Of a stretch of 64,000 nucleotides of DNA, positions 51,921 to 63,497 are shown one piece after another. The translations under genes and the position numbers were made by a program. Source of the DNA: an uncultured Prevotellaceae bacterium (GTDB lineage: Bacteria > Bacteroidota > Bacteroidia > Bacteroidales > Bacteroidaceae); assembly GCA_946188395.1 (NCBI GenBank), contig CAMHUU010000005.1, positions 1-64,000 of the forward strand, read 5' to 3'. The notes beneath the pieces were generated by a model. That model made no database searches. It was given only the letters and a program-made list of their open reading frames with translations, and was not told the origin of the DNA. Position 1 is the stretch's first letter. Each line of letters begins with the position of its first letter.

Positions 51921-52493
51921 ATGGAACAGTTTAACCCCAACACCTACAAAAAGCAGAGTACTGCACAGGAGTTTACAGGAAGCTGCCTCGGAAAAATCAT
52001 TATCCTTGCAGCCATTTTCATTATCCTAATGATTGTTGCAGCCCTCACACGGCCTACTGACAGCTACATGAACTGGCAGACGGAAGACAACATCATGGAA
52101 TGCATTGCGGCCAGCGACAGCATTGAGAGCGACATCATCGACGACTATGTGGGCAACCTCGGACGCATCTTCACCCATGCCGACAGCACAGAGGTGAACA
52201 AAGAGCTGTGGGAAACCTACAAGAAGCTGAACAAAGTGGAAATCTATCCGCACACGTTCCTGAAGACGGCTCGCGTCATCAACAACATCCATCCCGAGGG
52301 TGTTCGCGTGGGTATCGGCATCTTCGGCATCGTCATTCCTACTGTCAAGTATTCCGACCTGCTGATGAATACGGGAGCCGTACGCGGCGACTACAACAAG
52401 AAGCTGATTAAGGACCAAGTGGTTCCCGATATGTATACGGGAGACAACCCCAACATCCAACCCTTCCACTACAAGGGCAACCCGGATGACTAA
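51921..52493 (+). CDS. Single-pass membrane protein, unknown function
   Basis: A 190-residue protein with one N-terminal membrane helix (about 27-45, IIILAAIFIILMIVAAL). The rest is a soluble extra-cytoplasmic part containing GVRVGIGIFGIVIPTVKYSDLL. I recognise no family. It is last in the run beginning at DUF1599, closed by the terminator at 52509. Confidence 0.6.
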   Translation: MEQFNPNTYKKQSTAQEFTGSCLGKIIILAAIFIILMIVAALTRPTDSYMNWQTEDNIMECIAASDSIESDIIDDYVGNLGRIFTHADSTEVNKELWETYKKLNKVEIYPHTFLKTARVINNIHPEGVRVGIGIFGIVIPTVKYSDLLMNTGAVRGDYNKKLIKDQVVPDMYTGDNPNIQPFHYKGNPDD

Positions 52494-52508
52494 AGGAAAC
52501 AAAAAAAG

Positions 52509-52525
52509 GCCTCCCGCTGGGAGGC
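52509..52525 (+). terminator. Bidirectional terminator
   Basis: GCCTCCC-GCT-GGGAGGC with seven A on the left and eight T on the right. It closes the plus-strand folE run and the minus-strand esterase gene. Confidence 0.9.
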
Positions 52526-52531
52526 TTTTTT

Positions 52532-54538
<2,007 letters not shown>

Positions 54539-54552
54539 TTACGTTTCGGATG

Positions 54553-54584
54553 CAAAGTTAAGCAATATTTCACTTCCTTGCAAC
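54553..54584 (-). promoter_or_regulatory. Promoter of the esterase gene
   Basis: On the minus strand GTTG-N20-TAACTTTG, 32 nt before the start codon. Confidence 0.55.
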
Positions 54585-54642
54585 AGAAACGTTTTTTGTC
54601 AAGTTACAAAATTCTTATAAACTGTAAAAAATAGTAGACTGT

Positions 54643-54706
54643 TTACAAAAGGCAAAATCCATGTTACAAACGATAAAGTATTCTACCAATTTTATGTATA
54701 TCTTTG
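54643..54706 (+). promoter_or_regulatory. TTACAAA direct-repeat operator and promoter, upstream copy
   Basis: TTACAAA at 54643 and 54664 (21-bp spacing), then exactly 28 nt to the -7 box TATCTTTG (54699-54706). No -33 TTTG. Same geometry as 55044-55107. Confidence 0.65.
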
Positions 54707-54712
54707 CACCAG

Positions 54713-54838
54713 AAAATAGAAATTCTTTTTCAAATCGCTTTATTTTTTAAGTTAAGACTTATAATAGTTACTAAGAGTTAGTAGTTTTGGTATGTAAAAT
54801 TATCGACAGGGGGCCGATGTGAATCACCCCCCTTTTTT
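54713..54838 (+). ncRNA. Candidate small RNA or attenuated leader of the SusC locus
   Basis: It runs from just after the -7 box TATCTTTG to the hairpin GGGGG ... CCCCC followed by TTTTTT (54809-54838). I find no ORF in it. At about 125 nt it could be a stand-alone sRNA or a regulated leader for SusC. Confidence 0.5.
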
Positions 54839-55019
54839 ATTCAAGAAACATTGTAAAGACTAAAAATAGGAATAACATGTACGAACGACTGGAAGAACCG
54901 ACCCTCACACCCATAATAATATATAGGTACGCGAGGATCCAGAGAAAGACTCCGAATGGTACGAAACCAACCATTCCGTAGCCTGACAATATTTTTGTTA
55001 GAGTAACACAAACTAGCAA
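54837..55019 (-). CDS. Possible small membrane protein (60 aa)
   Basis: A hydrophobic ORF with two likely helices (MVGFVPFGVFLWILAYLYII and MLFLFLVFTMFLE). It has no clear promoter and lies antisense to the SusC upstream region. It may be chance. Confidence 0.25.
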   Translation of the reverse strand: MLVCVTLTKILSGYGMVGFVPFGVFLWILAYLYIIMGVRVGSSSRSYMLFLFLVFTMFLE

Positions 55020-55043
55020 AAAAGCAAGATTAGCTAAAGAATG

Positions 55044-55107
55044 TTACAAAAAACAAAATGCTTGTTACAAATAATTAACGCTATTTATAATAATACGCGT
55101 ACCTTTG
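55044..55107 (+). promoter_or_regulatory. TTACAAA direct-repeat operator and promoter of the SusC gene
   Basis: TTACAAA at 55044 and 55065, 21-bp spacing. The spacer AAACAAAATGCTTG resembles the upstream AGGCAAAATCCATG. Then 28 nt to TACCTTTG (55100-55107). The SusC start is 66 nt further. No -33 TTTG, so an activator is expected. Confidence 0.7.
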
Positions 55108-55172
55108 CATCACAATTGACGAGAACAACAAAATAAAACAATAAAAAAATCTATGAATCAAAATCTGTCAAA

Positions 55173-58100
55173 ATGAAGAATCTAAAGCAACTGATTAGAC
55201 AGACCATTCCCGCGATTTTGATGCTGTTCACTTGCAGCACGATGCTGCATGCCCAGAACGGCATCACGGTAAAGGGTTCAGTCACAGACAATACCGCAGA
55301 GCCATTGATTGGTGCTTCGGTAGTAGTGAAAGGACAAACTTCCATGGGTACGGTGACGGATATCGACGGTAACTTCCAGTTGAAGGTACCATCGGAGCAG
55401 TCAGTGCTGGTAGTTTCCTATGTGGGTATGACCACAAAGGAAATCAGAGTCGGCAAGCAGCGTGATTTCAAGGTATCGCTCGCTGAGGACACCCAGTTGG
55501 AAGAAGTCGTAGTAGTAGGTTACGGCCAGCAGAAGAAAGCCTCTGTGGTGGGTGCTATTACCCAGACCACCGGTGAGGTGCTGGAGCGTGCCGCAGGTAT
55601 CGGTAGTGTCGGTGCAGCCCTCACGGGTAACCTTCCTGGTGTTGCCACCATCGCTTCCACCGGACGACCTGGTGAAGAAGATCCGCGCATCTACATTCGT
55701 GGTGCAGCAGCCTGGGGCGGCGTGGACGCTCAGCCTCTGATCCTCGTCGATGGTGTCAAGCGTGACATTCAGTCCGTTGATATTACGTCTGTGGCTACCG
55801 TATCAGTATTGAAAGACGCATCTGCAACTGCCGTCTACGGTGTGGAAGGTGCTAATGGTGTTATCCTGATTACCACCAAGCGTGGTCAGGAAGGTAAGGC
55901 AAGAATCGATGTCGGTTTCAACGCTACGTTGAAGGCCGTATCAAAGCTCCCCCGCAAATATGACTCTTACGACGGCTATATGCTCCGTAACGAGGCCATT
56001 GAGCACGAGCTTGCCCTGGGAGGCTCCGCTTCTTGGGAATTCTATCGTCCCCAGACCTTCATCAACCTTTTCCGCAATCAGGACTATACTGTCAAGCCAA
56101 ACTTTGCTGCTGACGGCACCTATCTCGGTGACTACAGCCAGGCAGAGCGCTATGCAAACATTGACTGGCAGGACGAAATGTTCAAAAGTACCGCTTTATC
56201 TTATAATACGAACCTTAACATTTCCGGCGGTACCTCATTCGTCAAATATTTCGTAGCATTCGACTTCCAGAACGAAGGTGATATGACGAAGATCTGGGAC
56301 AACCATCAGGGCTATGAAGGTGGTTACACCTACAATCGTCTGAACGTACGTTCAAATCTGGACTTCCAGATCACGAAGACTACCCAGTTCAAGGTCAACC
56401 TCGCAGGTTCTAATGCACAAAAGAAGTCTCCTCGTTTCTATTATGGTAATGACGGCATGTTCTTCCAGCAGCAGAAATGGGCTGGTGCCTATGGTATGGC
56501 GCCCAACCTCTTCCCTGTTCAGTTCTCTGACGGTGCGTGGGGTTACTATCCGTTGGTTTCCAACATTGAGAACTCTCCGCAGAGCGTAGCAACGTCTGGT
56601 TACGAGTTGCAAACCATTACCCGTATCTTCACCGACTTTGCGCTCGAGCAGAAACTCGACTTCATCACGAAGGGTCTTGTTGCTCGTGGAACCATCTCTT
56701 GGGACAATAATTTTACCGAGGGTTCACGTGGTATCTCCGACCAGCATACTGTTAAGAAGGCATACATACTTCCTGAGGATGGTGCACTCATCCGTGAGAA
56801 CGATATTGACAACACCACAGGTTTTGATTTCTATGAGAGCCGCGACTGGAGACAGGAGGCAGGCAGTGTAAGTTCAACCAGCCGCGCTACCGAAATGTCG
56901 CTCCAGCTCTTCTGGGCTCGTCAGTTCGGCGACCACAACATTTCAGCGATGGGTAACTGGAAGCGCCGTATCACCCAATACGGTTCCGACCTTGAGAACC
57001 GCCGTGAGGACTGGGTATTCCGTACCACATACGACTACAAGAGCCGTTATTTCGCCGAGTTCAACGGTGCTTACAATGGTTCACAGAAGTTCTCGCCAGA
57101 CAACCGCTTCGCATTCTTCTGTTCGGGAGCTATCGGATGGATGGTTTCTGAAGAGAAATTCATGAAGAAACTGAAGGACAAAGGTATTGTCGACATGTTC
57201 AAGATTCGTGGTTCTCTCGGTGAGATCGGTGACGATAACGCCGGTGAGCGCTGGGCATACCTGACCAGATGGGAAGTAACGAATAATGGTAATGGCTACA
57301 ACCTCACTGTTGACGGTTCTGCCAGCCCGTTCGTCGGATACAAAGAGGCAGCTGTTGCTGTTCCCGACCTCCGCTGGGCTACCGTATTAAAGAAGAACAT
57401 CGGTTTCGACTATGCATTCCTTCATGGTATGTTCGCAGGTAGCTTCGACTACTTCCGCGATGACCGTTACGACATCTTTATCTCCGGTGGTGAGCGTTCC
57501 GTACCTTCATTCTACGGCGCAGCAAAGACTCCTGATATCAACAAGGGTAAGATGAAGAACCACGGTTTCGAGGTCGAGCTTCGTTTTAATAAGGTATTAA
57601 AGAACGGCATGCGCTTCTGGGCAAATGCCAACTACACCTATGCACACAACGAGATTATCATCAAGGACGACCCGAAACTGATTCCTAGCTACCGCAAGAA
57701 GGAAGGCTATTCACAGGGACAGTACACCTCGTTCATCGACAATGGTTTCATCCGTACCTACGATGAGCTTTACAGCTCGCCTGAACGTCAGAGTAACGAC
57801 GGACAGGTTCTCATCGGTGACCATTACATCATTGACTTCAATGGTGACGGTGTCGTTGACGAGACCAACGATGTTGCGCCTTACGGCTATACCGGAAACC
57901 CGGAACACACCTACAATGCCACCATCGGTTGGGAATGGAAGGGCTTCAGCATGTTTGCACAGCTCTATGGTGTAACAGGCGTCACCCGTGACGTAGGTCT
58001 CACCTCTTTTAATAATAAGCTGCTGACAGTATATGACAATGGTACTTGGTGGAATCCTGCAGAAGGAAACGGCGAAGTCGTCGTACCACGCTTTACCACT

Positions 58101-58364
58101 CAGGTTGCCTATAACGATGGTACGCAGTTCCTCTTCGACGGTTCTTATTTCCGTGTAAAGAACGTGGAGCTCGCCTACACTTGGACGAAAGGTTGGATTA
58201 AGAAACTTGGTTTCTCAAGTCTGAAGATTTACGTCAACGGCAACAACCTCTTCCTGATTACCAAGATGCCTGACGACCGTGAAAGTAACTACGGATATAG
58301 CGGTGGCGGCGGTGCATACCCCACTGTCAGACGTTATAATTTCGGATTCAAGCTTAACATTTAA
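55173..58364 (+). CDS. SusC/RagA-type TonB-dependent outer-membrane receptor
   Basis: A 1063-residue glycan importer. Signal peptide to about 27, carboxypeptidase-regulatory-like domain (VKGSVTDNTAEPLIGASVVV, GNFQLKVP), TonB box region with EEVVVVGYGQQKK, plug (VLKDASATAVYGVEGANGVI), then the barrel ending in FGFKLNI. It forms a pair with the SusD-like lipoprotein 13 nt downstream. Confidence 0.95.
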   Translation: MKNLKQLIRQTIPAILMLFTCSTMLHAQNGITVKGSVTDNTAEPLIGASVVVKGQTSMGTVTDIDGNFQLKVPSEQSVLVVSYVGMTTKEIRVGKQRDFKVSLAEDTQLEEVVVVGYGQQKKASVVGAITQTTGEVLERAAGIGSVGAALTGNLPGVATIASTGRPGEEDPRIYIRGAAAWGGVDAQPLILVDGVKRDIQSVDITSVATVSVLKDASATAVYGVEGANGVILITTKRGQEGKARIDVGFNATLKAVSKLPRKYDSYDGYMLRNEAIEHELALGGSASWEFYRPQTFINLFRNQDYTVKPNFAADGTYLGDYSQAERYANIDWQDEMFKSTALSYNTNLNISGGTSFVKYFVAFDFQNEGDMTKIWDNHQGYEGGYTYNRLNVRSNLDFQITKTTQFKVNLAGSNAQKKSPRFYYGNDGMFFQQQKWAGAYGMAPNLFPVQFSDGAWGYYPLVSNIENSPQSVATSGYELQTITRIFTDFALEQKLDFITKGLVARGTISWDNNFTEGSRGISDQHTVKKAYILPEDGALIRENDIDNTTGFDFYESRDWRQEAGSVSSTSRATEMSLQLFWARQFGDHNISAMGNWKRRITQYGSDLENRREDWVFRTTYDYKSRYFAEFNGAYNGSQKFSPDNRFAFFCSGAIGWMVSEEKFMKKLKDKGIVDMFKIRGSLGEIGDDNAGERWAYLTRWEVTNNGNGYNLTVDGSASPFVGYKEAAVAVPDLRWATVLKKNIGFDYAFLHGMFAGSFDYFRDDRYDIFISGGERSVPSFYGAAKTPDINKGKMKNHGFEVELRFNKVLKNGMRFWANANYTYAHNEIIIKDDPKLIPSYRKKEGYSQGQYTSFIDNGFIRTYDELYSSPERQSNDGQVLIGDHYIIDFNGDGVVDETNDVAPYGYTGNPEHTYNATIGWEWKGFSMFAQLYGVTGVTRDVGLTSFNNKLLTVYDNGTWWNPAEGNGEVVVPRFTTQVAYNDGTQFLFDGSYFRVKNVELAYTWTKGWIKKLGFSSLKIYVNGNNLFLITKMPDDRESNYGYSGGGGAYPTVRRYNFGFKLNI

Positions 58365-58377
58365 TGGCATATATATT

Positions 58378-60438
58378 ATGAAATATTATAATAACATCAA
58401 ATCCCTCTTGTGCGGCTCGCTGCTCCTTCTGGCAGGTAATGCATCCTTCACTTCCTGTAAAGACTGGCTCGACAAGGATCCGGAATCTATCGTGGCTGAG
58501 GATGAGGCATTCAAAAACTTCCGTAATTTCCAGGGATATATCGAGGAAATCTATGACTGTATTCCCGATAAAGAGAAGGTCAACTATTGCACCTCATGGA
58601 ATTGGGGCGATGATGCAGTTCACAACCCTGAAGGCTATGCACACATGGACCACCAGGTGGACCTGGGCAACTACCGTAATGTATGGAACAATGGCCAGCA
58701 ATGGCTGAATGGTGCAGGAAGCAATGGATCGTGGGCACCCAAGTATTCACTATGGAAGGGCGCGTGGTACTGCATCCGCAAGTGCAACATGGGTATTGAG
58801 AATATCAAATCACTCGTAGGTACTGACGAGGAGCGTAACCTGTTACTCGGACAAATGTATTTCTTCCGTGCGTGGTGGCATTTCGAGCTGATGTGCTACT
58901 TCGGAGGTCTCCCCTATATCGACGAAGCATTTGCTTCTGATGCTATTCCGGAGTTGCCTCGTCTGTCGTTCCAGGAATGCGCAGACCGCTGTGCAGAAGA
59001 TTTCTTAAGAGCCTACGACTTCCTTCCTTGGGATTGGGATGAGACACTGGCTGGTATGCAGACTGAAGGAAAGAACGACCTGCGTGTCAACAAGTTCATG
59101 GCTCTCTGCTATCTGGGCAAATGCTACCTCTGGGCAGGTTCTCCGCTCATGAAGGAGTTTGAGAAGACCAAGGACGGTGGTGTTGCTCAACTGTTAGGTG
59201 CAAGTTCCAATGGTAAGACCTATGATTACGATATTGCTTATTGCAAGAAGGCCGCTGAGACCCTCGGCAAGGCACTTGACATGGTAGTCAAGGGAACTAT
59301 CAAATACAAGCTGGTAGACTTCAAATACTCTGACATCTACAACCATACGATGGACGAAAATGCTGAGAACTGTTACTCAGACATCTTCTACACCACCAAG
59401 CAGAACTGGAAAATGCCAGGTTCTACGGAAGCCATCTTCCGTGGTGCATTCCCCGGCGCCAACTCTGCCAACTGGAACTGTGCCAAGATTTTTGGCCCCA
59501 AGGTTGATGGTCTCGTGGAGCATGACAACATCATCCACCACCCCACAGCCAACCTCGTCGACCAGTACGGAATGGCTAACGGACAGCCCATCTATCTTGT
59601 CAGAAACGGCCAGTATGTGCTGAATCCCGAATCAGGCTGGGATCCTGAGCATCCCTTCCAGAATCGCGATCCCCGTTTCTATCACGATATCGTGTTCGAC
59701 GGTTTCCACTATGTGATTAACAGAGAGGGTATGACCGACGCTCAGAAGTCACATATGCTCGACTATTGCTCTCTGTACACCGGTGGTGCCATGCGTGAAC
59801 TCGACCATGGTAGCAGCACGGGCTATTTCATTCAGAAGCTTGTACCTCACCAGTGTAATAAGGGCGACAAATGGTATGAGTGGGATTACGCCCTTCAGAC
59901 CTACGTTCCTTACATGCGTCTGGCTGATATCTATCTGATGTATGCAGAGGCAAGAACTGCTATTGCAACAACAGTATCTGACATCAAGGAAAGACCGACC
60001 TATTGTCCGTCAATGTCGGCTGTTGAAGCAATCAACGCACTCCGCGACCGCGTCAACACCAGTGACTATCCCATGGAACATGTACAGGCTAACCTCATGG
60101 ATACCAAGGAGCACTTCATGGATGAAGTACGCCGCGAGCGCGCCGTAGAGCTTTCTTTCGAAGGCTTCCGCTGGTGCGACCTTCAGCGCTGGCTTCTCCT
60201 GACAGAGCCTCCTTACACAGTGAAATACTCTCACGAATTCGAGCGTTTGGAAACAGACGACTGGTTCTACGACGCAAAGACCTTCGAACCGCAGCATGAT
60301 CCCAAAGACGCTAAGGTAGGTAACTTCCACAAGGCAGACCTCATCACACGTCGTCTGGAATCAAAGCACTACTGGTTCCCGCTTCCTGACAACGATACTT
60401 ATCTTTACGAAGGATTTAAACAGAATCCGGGATGGTAA
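58378..60438 (+). CDS. SusD/RagB-type glycan-binding lipoprotein
   Basis: 686 residues from MKYYNNIKSLLC, 33 codons inside the ORF-track start, which overlaps SusC. Lipoprotein signal with SFTSC. TPR-like helical SusD fold with LLGQMYFFRAWWHFELMCYFGGLPYI and the C-terminal VRRERAVELSFEGFRWCDLQRW. It caps the SusC barrel and binds the oligosaccharide. Confidence 0.95.
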   Translation: MKYYNNIKSLLCGSLLLLAGNASFTSCKDWLDKDPESIVAEDEAFKNFRNFQGYIEEIYDCIPDKEKVNYCTSWNWGDDAVHNPEGYAHMDHQVDLGNYRNVWNNGQQWLNGAGSNGSWAPKYSLWKGAWYCIRKCNMGIENIKSLVGTDEERNLLLGQMYFFRAWWHFELMCYFGGLPYIDEAFASDAIPELPRLSFQECADRCAEDFLRAYDFLPWDWDETLAGMQTEGKNDLRVNKFMALCYLGKCYLWAGSPLMKEFEKTKDGGVAQLLGASSNGKTYDYDIAYCKKAAETLGKALDMVVKGTIKYKLVDFKYSDIYNHTMDENAENCYSDIFYTTKQNWKMPGSTEAIFRGAFPGANSANWNCAKIFGPKVDGLVEHDNIIHHPTANLVDQYGMANGQPIYLVRNGQYVLNPESGWDPEHPFQNRDPRFYHDIVFDGFHYVINREGMTDAQKSHMLDYCSLYTGGAMRELDHGSSTGYFIQKLVPHQCNKGDKWYEWDYALQTYVPYMRLADIYLMYAEARTAIATTVSDIKERPTYCPSMSAVEAINALRDRVNTSDYPMEHVQANLMDTKEHFMDEVRRERAVELSFEGFRWCDLQRWLLLTEPPYTVKYSHEFERLETDDWFYDAKTFEPQHDPKDAKVGNFHKADLITRRLESKHYWFPLPDNDTYLYEGFKQNPGW

Positions 60439-60441
60439 AGC

Positions 60442-60476
60442 AATGATTAATGATTAATGATTAACAATTAATGATT
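60442..60476 (+). repeat. Heptanucleotide array (AATGATT)
   Basis: AATGATT x3, AACAATT, AATGATT between the SusD stop and the second SusC gene. Confidence 0.75.
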
Positions 60477-60490
60477 AATAAGACAATTAT

Positions 60491-63454
60491 ATGAAAAATC
60501 TGAAAACAAATATATTTCTCTTTGCCATGCTGGCTGCATCGCCTCTGACGGTCAATGCTCAGACCGCTGACGGCGCAGATTCTACCGTGGTAAAAAAGAA
60601 AGTCCACGTTGCTTTCCGCGACAAAGATGCCGACCAGCTTCTCGGAGGTATTTCCTATGTTGACATGGAAGAGCTACAGAAGAAGGACTACACGATGAGT
60701 AGTCTTGAAGACATGAATGCGCTGATTGGCGGATGGAATGGCAACAACCTCTGGGGTATGGATAATGAGCGCCTCGACAATAACGACAACAGCAACCTGC
60801 CGCTCGTGATTATCGATGGTGTGAAGCGCCCGTCGAACAACGTGCTTCCTTCTGAAATCGAGCAGATCACCTTCCTCAAGGGTGCACAGGCAGTTGTGCT
60901 CTATGGTTCCAAGGGTGCCAAGGGTGCCATCCTGATTACCACCAAGCGAGGCAAGGTTGACGGTCTTCAGATCCAGGCCAACGTCAACACGGGTTTCCAC
61001 TTCGCCAAGGAATTCCCTGAGTATCTGGGGTCTGCAGAATATATGACGCTCTACAACGAAGCTTGCTTAAATGACCAGCTTCCCACCGGAGTCAAGTATT
61101 CCCAGCAGGATATCTATAACCATGCTTCTGGTTTGAATCCCTATCGTTATCCCAACGTCAACTACTATTCAGACGAATATGTCCGCAAGGCCTACAACCG
61201 TTCTGAAGGAACGTTGGAGATTCAGGGTGGTGGTACGCGTGCTCACTTCTATACGAACATCAACTACTATCGCAGCGAAGACCTGATCAACTTCGGACCG
61301 GCAAAGGATAACTATACCGACCGTTTCAGTGTACGTGGTAATGTAGACCTCGTTGTCAACAAGCTCATCAAGGGTTTTGCCAACGCCAGTGCTACATTCT
61401 ATAATGAGAACAAGAACAAGGGTAATTTCTGGGGCGATGCTTCCAGCATGCGTCCGAACTTCCCGGAGAACGCAGCTCCATTGATTCCCATTGACATGAT
61501 TGACCCGAATGCCAGCAAGGCTCTTGCCATCCTTGGCAAGTCGCTGAACCTGCTCGACGGAAAGTATTTCCCCGGTGGTACGAAAGCTACTCAGACCAAT
61601 GCCATTGCAGACTGCTATTTTGGCGGTAAGACAACAGGTGTAAGCCGTCAGTTCCAGTTCGATGCCGGTATCATCTACGACATGAACAAGTTCGTAAAGG
61701 GTTTGTCTTTCAAGACCTTGTTCTCGATTGACTATGCTGCCAGCTACAACCTGTCGTACAACAATAAGTACGCTGTGTTCATCCCCACCTGGAGTAACTA
61801 CAACTCGGAGGATGCCATTGTGGCTCTTACCCAGCAGAACGACGAGATTGTGACTGGTCATATGTCACAGTCGGATAGTAAGTACCGCCAGACTATCAGC
61901 TGGAATGGTCATTTCGACTACGACCACACCTTTGCTGGCAAGCATCACGTAACGGGTATGTTGCTCGCAAACATGTATACGACGACAGCCAGTGGAACTT
62001 ACCACCGCTATGCCAATGCCAACTTGGGCTTACAGGCTGGTTACGACTACATGGGCCGCTACTTTGCAGACATCTCGCTGGCAGGTGTTCATTCTGCCCG
62101 CCTTGCTCAAGGTCACCGCGAAGCAATCTCACCTTCATTCACCATTGGTTGGAACATTGCCAAGGAGAATTTCCTGAAGGATAGCTTCGTTGACGATTTG
62201 ATGATCAGTGCTTCTTACAGCAATCTGAACGAAGACATCGATGTCTATATGGGTGAGAAATACTTCTACCTTTACGATGCTTTGTGGTCAACAGCCGGTA
62301 GCGGTTTCTCTTGGAATGAAGGTACAACAACAAACCTGACCTATTCGACAACGGGTAGCAATCCGGAACTTGACTTCATCCATCGTAAGGAATTCTCAGT
62401 AAGTCTCCGTGGTTCATTCTTCAATAAGTTGATCTCCACTGAGCTTACCTTCTTCAATACCGATTTGGACGGCTTTATTATCCAGAATCCATCTTCATTC
62501 CCATCACACTTGGCAGGTGGTCTTTCTGGTGGTTCATTCAAGCCCGCCATCAACAACAACATTCAGAACCGAAAGGGTCTTGACTTCAGCATCACTGCTC
62601 AGAAGAAGTTTGGTCAGGTTCACGCTAAGCTCGGTGTCGTAGGAACTTATTTCACGACAAAATGGAAGACATTTGACGAAACCATCGATCCCAAAGCTCC
62701 CAACAAGTACACGGAGGGTCAAGCCCTTGATGCACTCTGGGGTTACAACTGTATAGGTTTCTATACGTACGATGACTTTGACTACAATGCAGAGACTGAC
62801 AAGTACACATTGAAGAAAGGTGTCCCCTCTTCAAGACTTGGCGGTAACATCATGCCTGGTGACTTGAAGTATGAGGATGTGAACGGTGACGGTATCATCA
62901 ACAACCAAGACATGGTTGTTCTTGGCAAGTCAGGTAGCGTTGTTATTTTGGACAACAATGGTAATCCTACCAACACGGGATTGGGTAACATCGGTACTCC
63001 CTGGACTCTCGGCGTGAACCTCACGCTCAAGTATAAGAACTGGACATTGTTCGTGCTTGGTAATGGTCAGTTCGGCGGTAAGGGACTGATGAACGGCAGT
63101 TACTACTATATGAGTGGAGATGCCAAGTACTCAGTCAATGCCCGTGGCCGTTGGACTCCTCAGACAGCTGATGTAGCTACTCATCCTCGTCTGACAACGA
63201 TGAGTCACGCTCACAATGCTGCATCCTCTTCTTTCTGGCTCTACAGCACGGATCGTTTCAATCTTCGCAAGGTACAGCTAACCTACGACTTCCCGAAGGA
63301 AATGTTCGAAGGCAAGATTGTAAAAGCGCTCTCAGTTTATGTAAACGGAAATGACCTCCTCACTTTCTCGAAGTATCGCAAGATGATGGAGACAAGCGTT
63401 GGCTGGGCACCTCAGACTCGTTTCTACAATCTCGGTGTTAAGGTAACTCTCTAA
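60491..63454 (+). CDS. Second SusC-type TonB-dependent receptor, lacking the regulatory-like domain
   Basis: A 987-residue receptor with signal peptide MKNLKTNIFLFAMLAASPLTVNAQ. The usual N-terminal carboxypeptidase-like domain is missing: after about 20 residues it goes to VHVAFRDKDADQLLGGISYV and then a plug with IEQITFLKGAQAVVLYGSKGAKGAILITTKRG. The barrel ends FYNLGVKVTL. It is likely co-transcribed with the first pair and partners the SusD at 63498. Confidence 0.92.
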   Translation: MKNLKTNIFLFAMLAASPLTVNAQTADGADSTVVKKKVHVAFRDKDADQLLGGISYVDMEELQKKDYTMSSLEDMNALIGGWNGNNLWGMDNERLDNNDNSNLPLVIIDGVKRPSNNVLPSEIEQITFLKGAQAVVLYGSKGAKGAILITTKRGKVDGLQIQANVNTGFHFAKEFPEYLGSAEYMTLYNEACLNDQLPTGVKYSQQDIYNHASGLNPYRYPNVNYYSDEYVRKAYNRSEGTLEIQGGGTRAHFYTNINYYRSEDLINFGPAKDNYTDRFSVRGNVDLVVNKLIKGFANASATFYNENKNKGNFWGDASSMRPNFPENAAPLIPIDMIDPNASKALAILGKSLNLLDGKYFPGGTKATQTNAIADCYFGGKTTGVSRQFQFDAGIIYDMNKFVKGLSFKTLFSIDYAASYNLSYNNKYAVFIPTWSNYNSEDAIVALTQQNDEIVTGHMSQSDSKYRQTISWNGHFDYDHTFAGKHHVTGMLLANMYTTTASGTYHRYANANLGLQAGYDYMGRYFADISLAGVHSARLAQGHREAISPSFTIGWNIAKENFLKDSFVDDLMISASYSNLNEDIDVYMGEKYFYLYDALWSTAGSGFSWNEGTTTNLTYSTTGSNPELDFIHRKEFSVSLRGSFFNKLISTELTFFNTDLDGFIIQNPSSFPSHLAGGLSGGSFKPAINNNIQNRKGLDFSITAQKKFGQVHAKLGVVGTYFTTKWKTFDETIDPKAPNKYTEGQALDALWGYNCIGFYTYDDFDYNAETDKYTLKKGVPSSRLGGNIMPGDLKYEDVNGDGIINNQDMVVLGKSGSVVILDNNGNPTNTGLGNIGTPWTLGVNLTLKYKNWTLFVLGNGQFGGKGLMNGSYYYMSGDAKYSVNARGRWTPQTADVATHPRLTTMSHAHNAASSSFWLYSTDRFNLRKVQLTYDFPKEMFEGKIVKALSVYVNGNDLLTFSKYRKMMETSVGWAPQTRFYNLGVKVTL

Positions 63455-63457
63455 TAA

Positions 63458-63492
63458 GGAGTTAAAGAAGTTAAGAAGTTAAAGAAGTTAGA
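63458..63492 (+). repeat. 9-nt GTTAAAGAA-type array
   Basis: GGAGTTAAAGAAGTTAAGAA then GTTAAAGAAGTTAGAAG, closely resembling 16296-16322. Confidence 0.55.
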
Positions 63493-63497
63493 AGAAT

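Noticed and set aside
54874-54978. 34-residue plus-strand ORF upstream of SusC
   Set aside because: No start signal, and beyond the terminator-like hairpin. The opposite hydrophobic ORF is only slightly better.
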